Below are positions 59,030-64,000 of a stretch of 64,000 nt of DNA, one piece after another; within the stretch, counting starts at the first letter, position 1, and every line of letters starts with the position of its first letter. The notes beneath the pieces were generated by a model, which was not told where the DNA came from, made no database searches, and was given only the letters and a program-made list of their open reading frames with translations. This DNA comes from Calycina herbarum (Eukaryota; Ascomycota; Leotiomycetes; Helotiales; Pezizellaceae), in NCBI GenBank assembly GCA_001414485.1, contig LLEY01000219.1:1-64000 (forward strand). The letters run 5' to 3'. A program made the translations under genes and the position numbers.

Positions 59030-60620
59030 ATATACAATAGCACTTTGTCTTAGCAACTTCTAAAGCTCTTAAGCGTAGTACTATAGGCTAAACCTTCTTC
59101 AGAGGAACTGCAGAAGCTGTAGATCACCACCTAAGCACTGCTCTTAACAAAGCCCCTCCTAACCTTCTTCTCTACCTCCGAGCCTTTTGTACTTAAGTTA
59201 CCGATATTAGCCTACTATTCCACCAAGCATACACCTTAGGGACACCCCCCCTACTACCCTTGATCTTAGAAACCTCCTCTATTATATATAGAGGGGGCCC
59301 TACGCTATCTACGACTCCTCCCCCTACTCTAAGCTCGGCTGAAAAATTTTTATACGTATAGACTATAAAAGGTGCCTTAGTGCCTGAAAGCATACTAGTA
59401 ATAATACTCTACTCTCTCTCTCTCTCTACTAGTACTTCAAAGCTATAGAAGGATAAGAATAAGAGTTCTTTAGCTAAACTAGACCTTAGAGTCTTTATCC
59501 GACTACTCTCTGATTCCCTGGAAAGGAAACATTCTACTCTAGCTATCTTTCTTACCCTCTATAATCTAAAGATAGACTATAAAGAGCTTATATAAGAGGT
59601 CCTCTTGGTTAGCTCTGGTTTTACTATTATACTAAAGAACGAGGCTGCCTTAGAAGCCCTGTTATTAACAAAGAAGGTATTTATATAGACGCTATTCTCT
59701 ATAGCTAAGATTAAGACCTTATAAAACTAGGTAGTATACCGCTTGTTAGAGATACTTTAAAGTATCGAAGCTATTAAGATTAACGAAAAAGGAGCAATTA
59801 TATCGACCCTCGTCTCTACTACTTCTAAAGTAGTAGCTATAGTAATTAAGGAACGAATTAGAATAGCCCCTATAAAGGTTAATATAATAAGGATCTTACT
59901 ACTGGATAAGCTGTTCTATACCTCTTAGACTATCTTCTTTAAAGAGGAAGAAGCCTAAGACAGCTACGCTATCCTAGACATAACATCTCTTCTCGGTAGA
60001 AGAGTCTTCTTTAAACCTCTTCCTAAGGTTTTTATAATTATATAGTACTCTAAGTACTAGAGGTAGTATAACTAAAGGAACTGTAGGAAGAACTAACAGT
60101 GCTGTCTATATAGTACTACTTAATACTCTAAAGACTTTTACCTTATATATTTAAAATATATATAGTATAAGCTAAAGTGCCTATATTATAGTAGACCTTA
60201 CGCCTTAGACGACCTAGGGTGCTAGCTTAGACTAAGGAACCTAGAGACACGCCTCTTAACCGAGAATAAGAGAACTATTTAGCAAGTATATAATAAAATA
60301 CAGATAAGAAGAGAGGAAGACTCCTCTTATAGTAGCCGAGACACAGAAGCTCTAGCTACCTTATAAGCTAGAGTAGACAGCTCTTCTAACTCGACTACCT
60401 CGCCTACTTCGCCTGCCTTACCTACCTCGCCTACCTTACCTTCCTCGCCTCTCTCGCCCCTCCCGCCTACCTCGCCTACCTCGTCTACCTCACCTATCTT
60501 ACTATCCTAAGAAGATGATTTTAATACCTCTATAGATACTCCTATAAAAGAGGCTTCCGACAACCTCTCTATTCAAAGAACCTAAGGAAATACTATTATA
60601 GTTTCTCTATAAGTAGATAA
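59030..60620 (+). pseudogene. LINE copy 2 ORF1 (gag-like)
   Basis: Collinear with 23,420-24,930. The Cys cluster (about 60,050-60,100) has lost several Cys to Tyr, the change RIP makes on the opposite strand. The Pro-rich minisatellite (CCTACCTCG/CCTACCTTA units, about 60,395-60,500) is longer than in copy 1 and includes CCTTCCTCG and CCCCTCCCG variants. The 66-codon minus frame at 59,193-59,393 is a shadow. Confidence 0.7.
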
Positions 60621-60639
60621 GGGCTTACTAAAAACCACT

Positions 60640-63600
60640 GCTTCCAAGTTCTACAGATTAACGTTTATAAGTCTAGCAAGTACTAGGAGCTGGTTCTTCA
60701 ACTAGCTTACTCTAGACGAGTTAACATAGTCCTTATCTAGGAACCGTATATATATTAGAGAGAGATTAGTCGTTAGATTATAAGACACTACCTAAATTAC
60801 ACCTACTTTATACCTATATATAACTAGAACAATAACCCCCCTAGAGTACTTATATTTATATAAAAAGAAGCGGGGATTCTCTTAAGTTAACAAACACTGA
60901 TTATACCCTCGCTTAAATACCGAGACCTTGTTTATATCGAGATCACGCTCTTCTAAGGCCTTCTATTATATATCCTCAACGTATATAACGCCTCCCTAGG
61001 CGCTAAGAGCGCTAGAGAGGCTATTAACCTCGTCCTTCACTTATAATATATTACTATAACGAATACCCTTATAGCTAGCAACTTAAACCTAAAGAGCTAG
61101 CTCTAGTAACCGGATTTCCTTAGGTAGGAAAGTATATAAGCCCCCTCGCTTGTTAACTAGACAGAGGACAGAGGGCTACAACTCTCTACCCCTTCTAGAA
61201 CGCAAACGTATAACCTTAGCAACACCCTCGACCTTGCCTTTTACTTCAGCAACCTCTACTAAAGAGAGGCGTCTACTAAGATAGACCTTACCTTTAAGTA
61301 TAGCTCTAACCACCTCCTACTTCTTACCTAGCTTCTATATATAAGAAACCTAACAGAGAAGGATCCGCCTCTGAAACTTAGTACTCTTAACGTTAAAACC
61401 TTCGAGACTACCCTCTAAAGTAAGCTCGAAACACAATAGCTATACGAACTTACGTAATAACTAAACACGGAATCGCTAGAGGCCCTAGTAGGATTTATTA
61501 CTAAGAGCGTATATAGCACGTATCTCTATAGTACTAAGCAAGGTCTCGGACATAGATTCGGACACCCCTAGTAGAACAAGGAATACTAGACAGCGGCTAC
61601 CGAGGCAAGGCAGGCACAAAGGCTTAACGCGAGCCCTCGAGCCTTAAAGTCTCTTCGTAGAAGTCTAAGGCAGGAAATCTAGAAGGTAAAGAAAGAACAC
61701 TTCTATAACCTAATCGATAAAGCTACGAAGAGCAAAGACGTCTTTAAGATTTGTAAGTAGCACTAGAGCACTGGAATATACAAGTCTCCTCTCTTAAGAG
61801 ACTCGGTAGGTCAGCTAGGCTTTACTACTTAGGAGAAGCAGAAGATCCTCGTATAGGAGCTGCTTATAAACAAGGCCGAAGTCAGGGATATACTATTTAA
61901 CACACTAACCACTTCTACTTAGGCCCTCTCATAGGCAGACCTTACTTTACATAAGGTCGAGGAATCGATCCTCGGCAAAGCTTTAACCGTACTAGGAGAA
62001 GACGAGCTAGTAACAGGGGTCCTCAAAGTAGCCTAGCTACAGATCTCGAACCTTATCTTCCTACTATTCAGAGGCTATATAGAGACAGGCTTCTACCCGA
62101 AGATCTTCCGATCCACTGTCGTCGCTATTATCCTAAAACCTAATAAGAAAGACAAGTCCTCCTCTTAAGTATACCGGCTAATTACTCTGCTCTCGGTCCT
62201 TAGAAAAGGGCTTAAAAGGCTCCTCGCTAAGCGAGTCTCTTAGATAGCTATTAAGTACTCTATTCTAGGGCAGAACCAGTTCAAGGCTCTTCCGCTAAGA
62301 GCCGCCACAGACCTTACTACCTATCTTACCTTCGATATTAAGTCAGCTCTTACGAATAAGTAAGAAGCCTCTCTTCTTATACTCGATATTAAGGACGCCT
62401 TTAACGTAGTACTCCCTAGCCGTCTAATTAAAAAGTTAAGAGAGCAAGGATAGCCGTATTACTTCGTAGAATAGGTCTCCTCTTTCTTAACTAATAGATT
62501 AGTAAAAGTAAAGCTTAATAGAGAAGTAGGCGACGCTACCCCGCTTTAGTATAGCCTTCTATAAGGCTCGCCTATCTCACCGATCCTCTTTATACTCTAT
62601 ATCCAGCCCCTCTTTAGATTATAAGTTAGTTCTCTCCTAGTAGTACAGAGATTCGGCTACGCCGACGATATTAGATTACTTACTTTTAGGCTTTTAAAGA
62701 CAGGGAATGTTAAGGACCTGGCAAAGCAGGTAGCAAGCGTACTTAAGTAGAGTATAAACGAGAGTATTACCTTTAACACTAAAAAATCAGAACTTATCTA
62801 CTTCTCTTATAAAAGGAAACAAAGAGGGAGAGGCATCTACCCCCCCCCCCCCCCCCCCCCCCCTCTGCTATTCTAGTTGAAGGAAAGACAATAGAGTCTA
62901 TATAAGAACTCCGGTAGCTTAGTATCTTCTTCGACCCCCGCCTTACCTTTTATAGTTACGTTAAAAGAATAGCTAGTAAGGCTACACTTATAGCTAATAC
63001 TCTTAAAGGAATAATAAATATAGTAAGAGGATCCCTCTTATATCTACTAAAATAAGCAGTTACTACTTATATCCTCTTAATCGTCTATTTTAAACACGAG
63101 ACCTAGTACCCTAGTCGTATAAAAACAGGCTAAGCAGGTACTATAAATAACCGGATCAGCCGCTACCTAACTCTCCTAGATAGAGTAGTTATAAAGTATG
63201 CTAGGATCATCCTCCCGGTCTATAAAACCACTCCTACCTCGGTACTCCTTATGGAATCTAGCCTCCTAGCTGCTAAAATTACTCTTATAGCAAAAAGCGG
63301 AGCTTTTAAAACTAGAACTCGACGACTCAACTTAGTACACCCGCTTAAGCGATGTATAAATAACCCTTGCTTAAAGGCTAGGCTTATTTACCGCTCTTCT
63401 AAACCTCTCCCCCCTTTAGAAGAAGTCGATCTAATTCAAGACCCTCTATAGAGTAGAGGGTTCAACTACTAAGCCCGCCTTCTCAAGGTAGCCGGCCTAA
63501 GCCTTAGCAGTAATAAAGACTCTTACAAAGCCGAATTCCTTGAATTCCTCGCCTCTATTCCGTCTACAGACCTAGTTATATTTACCGACGGCTCTCGCTT

Positions 63601-64000
63601 AGATAATAAAAACACAGGAGGAGGTGTATACTTTATAAGAGAAGGGGTTATTTTAAATACAAAGCTCTTCCCTTTTAGCAAAACCTTAGAAATATATAAT
63701 ATAGAAGCGAGAGCCGCCTTATACAGTCTTAAGCTTGCCCTCCTATCCCCTTTTTAGTCCTTAGCTATAAAGTACTAGATTTGCCTTAATAACCTCGAGG
63801 CTATACTACAGCTAACCTACTAATCCTACAACACCTTATAAGAAACCTTTAATAAGGTATTCGATTTTACTTAGCTATACCTAGGGAAGATCTAGACACG
63901 GTAGTGCTCTAGTTATATAGGAATTCGAGGGAATGAAATTGCTAACAAAGCTACGAGGAAAGCGGCTCGAACACCTCTCTCTAGCCCTTCTTTACTCTAT
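60640..64000 (+). pseudogene. LINE copy 2 ORF2 (endonuclease, RT, RNase H; truncated by window)
   Basis: Endonuclease from about 60,650 (with EPYIY near 60,745). RT about 62,110-62,900, with LKPNKKDKSS, LDIKDAFNVV and FGYADDIRLL near 62,650-62,680. RNase H begins FTDGSR near 63,580. Stops are TAG/TAA at Gln/Trp sites. A run of 24 C at 62,840-62,863 replaces the short CCGCCCTCCTCC of copy 1 and may shift the frame. The 66-codon stretch 63,251-63,451 is an uninterrupted piece of this frame and not a separate gene. Copy 2 keeps LDIKDAFN where copy 1 has LDIKSVFN, so each copy holds residues the other lost. Confidence 0.85.
62840..62863. repeat. Homopolymer of 24 C in LINE copy 2
   Basis: Uninterrupted C run between AGGCATCTA and TCTGCTATTC. 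The matching site in copy 1 (about 27,167-27,180) is a short mixed C/T stretch coding for prolines. The opposite strand is G24, able to form a quadruplex. Confidence 0.95.

Larger units (their letters stand above)
58858..64000 (+). mobile_element. Tad-like LINE, copy 2 (3' end off-window)
   Basis: Same family as 23,242-29,022 from the shared 5' end TTTTTTCGTAGATCGAATTT onward. ORF1 and ORF2 are in the same order and spacing. RIP changes differ from copy 1 at many sites, so the copies were mutated independently. About 0.6 kb at the 3' end, with the tail and target duplication, would lie to the right of the window. Marks the right edge of the un-RIPed island. Confidence 0.93.

Noticed and set aside
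63251..63451. 66-codon open frame as an independent small gene
   Set aside because: It is an uninterrupted in-frame piece of LINE copy 2 ORF2, collinear with copy 1 at about 27,550-27,760.
1..64000. Starship-type giant element with a tyrosine-recombinase (DUF3435) captain
   Set aside because: I looked for a captain-like gene on both strands, including the unassigned stretches, and saw no supporting motif.
1..64000. Telomere or subtelomere repeats
   Set aside because: No TTAGGG array seen at either end or inside.

Overview
The window looks like filamentous ascomycete (Pezizomycotina) chromosomal DNA. Coding traces are split by short GT-AG introns of about 45-68 bases with CTAAC/CTGAC-type branch sites. 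It carries fungal-type Copia, Gypsy, Fot1/pogo and Tad-like non-LTR elements, and a relic of a fungal STAND/NLR gene. About 1-53 kb and 58.86-64 kb are AT-rich and strongly marked by repeat-induced point mutation (RIP): CpA and TpG are scarce, TpA is everywhere, CpG survives, and almost every broken codon is TAG/TAA where Gln or Trp is expected. I judged composition by eye and did not count it. No species is assigned.

Layout. 1-5,609: 5' part of a minus-strand Copia element whose 3' LTR lies off the left edge. 5,610-14,513: decayed, mostly unclassified DNA holding two solo LTRs of one family, each with a perfect 5-bp duplication, and a complete Fot1/pogo element (11,178-13,037). 14,519-38,218: a second copy of the Copia family, split by three later insertions, each with its own target-site duplication: a plus-strand Gypsy element (A, 15,560-21,119), a full-length Tad-like LINE (23,242-29,022) and a minus-strand Gypsy element (B, 30,169-36,192). 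38,224-40,375: decayed DNA with a 123-bp tandem repeat. 40,378-49,074: a pogo-like transposon with ~77-bp terminal inverted repeats, split by a chromodomain-type Gypsy element (C, 41,299-47,541).

49,644-53,353: a minus-strand NLR pseudogene (DUF7708-like domain, NACHT NTPase, then seven and a half near-identical ankyrin repeats). The NACHT part is heavily RIPed; the ankyrin array is almost untouched. 53.4-58.86 kb is an island of ordinary composition. It holds a foldback MITE, an un-RIPed LTR relic related to Gypsy B, a broken gene for a Gly/His-rich, probably secreted protein, and a five-exon minus-strand gene joining a STAND-type N-terminus and fungal ubiquitin-like domain (ULD) to a Sin3-type PAH domain. 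That gene carries only two lesions: one missing base and one altered splice donor. From 58,858 a second copy of the LINE runs off the right edge.

Nothing in the window looks like an intact, expressed gene with certainty. The points of most biological interest are the NLR relic with its repeat array spared by RIP, the ULD-PAH fusion next to it, and a nested-transposon stratigraphy that can be read to the base from target-site duplications.
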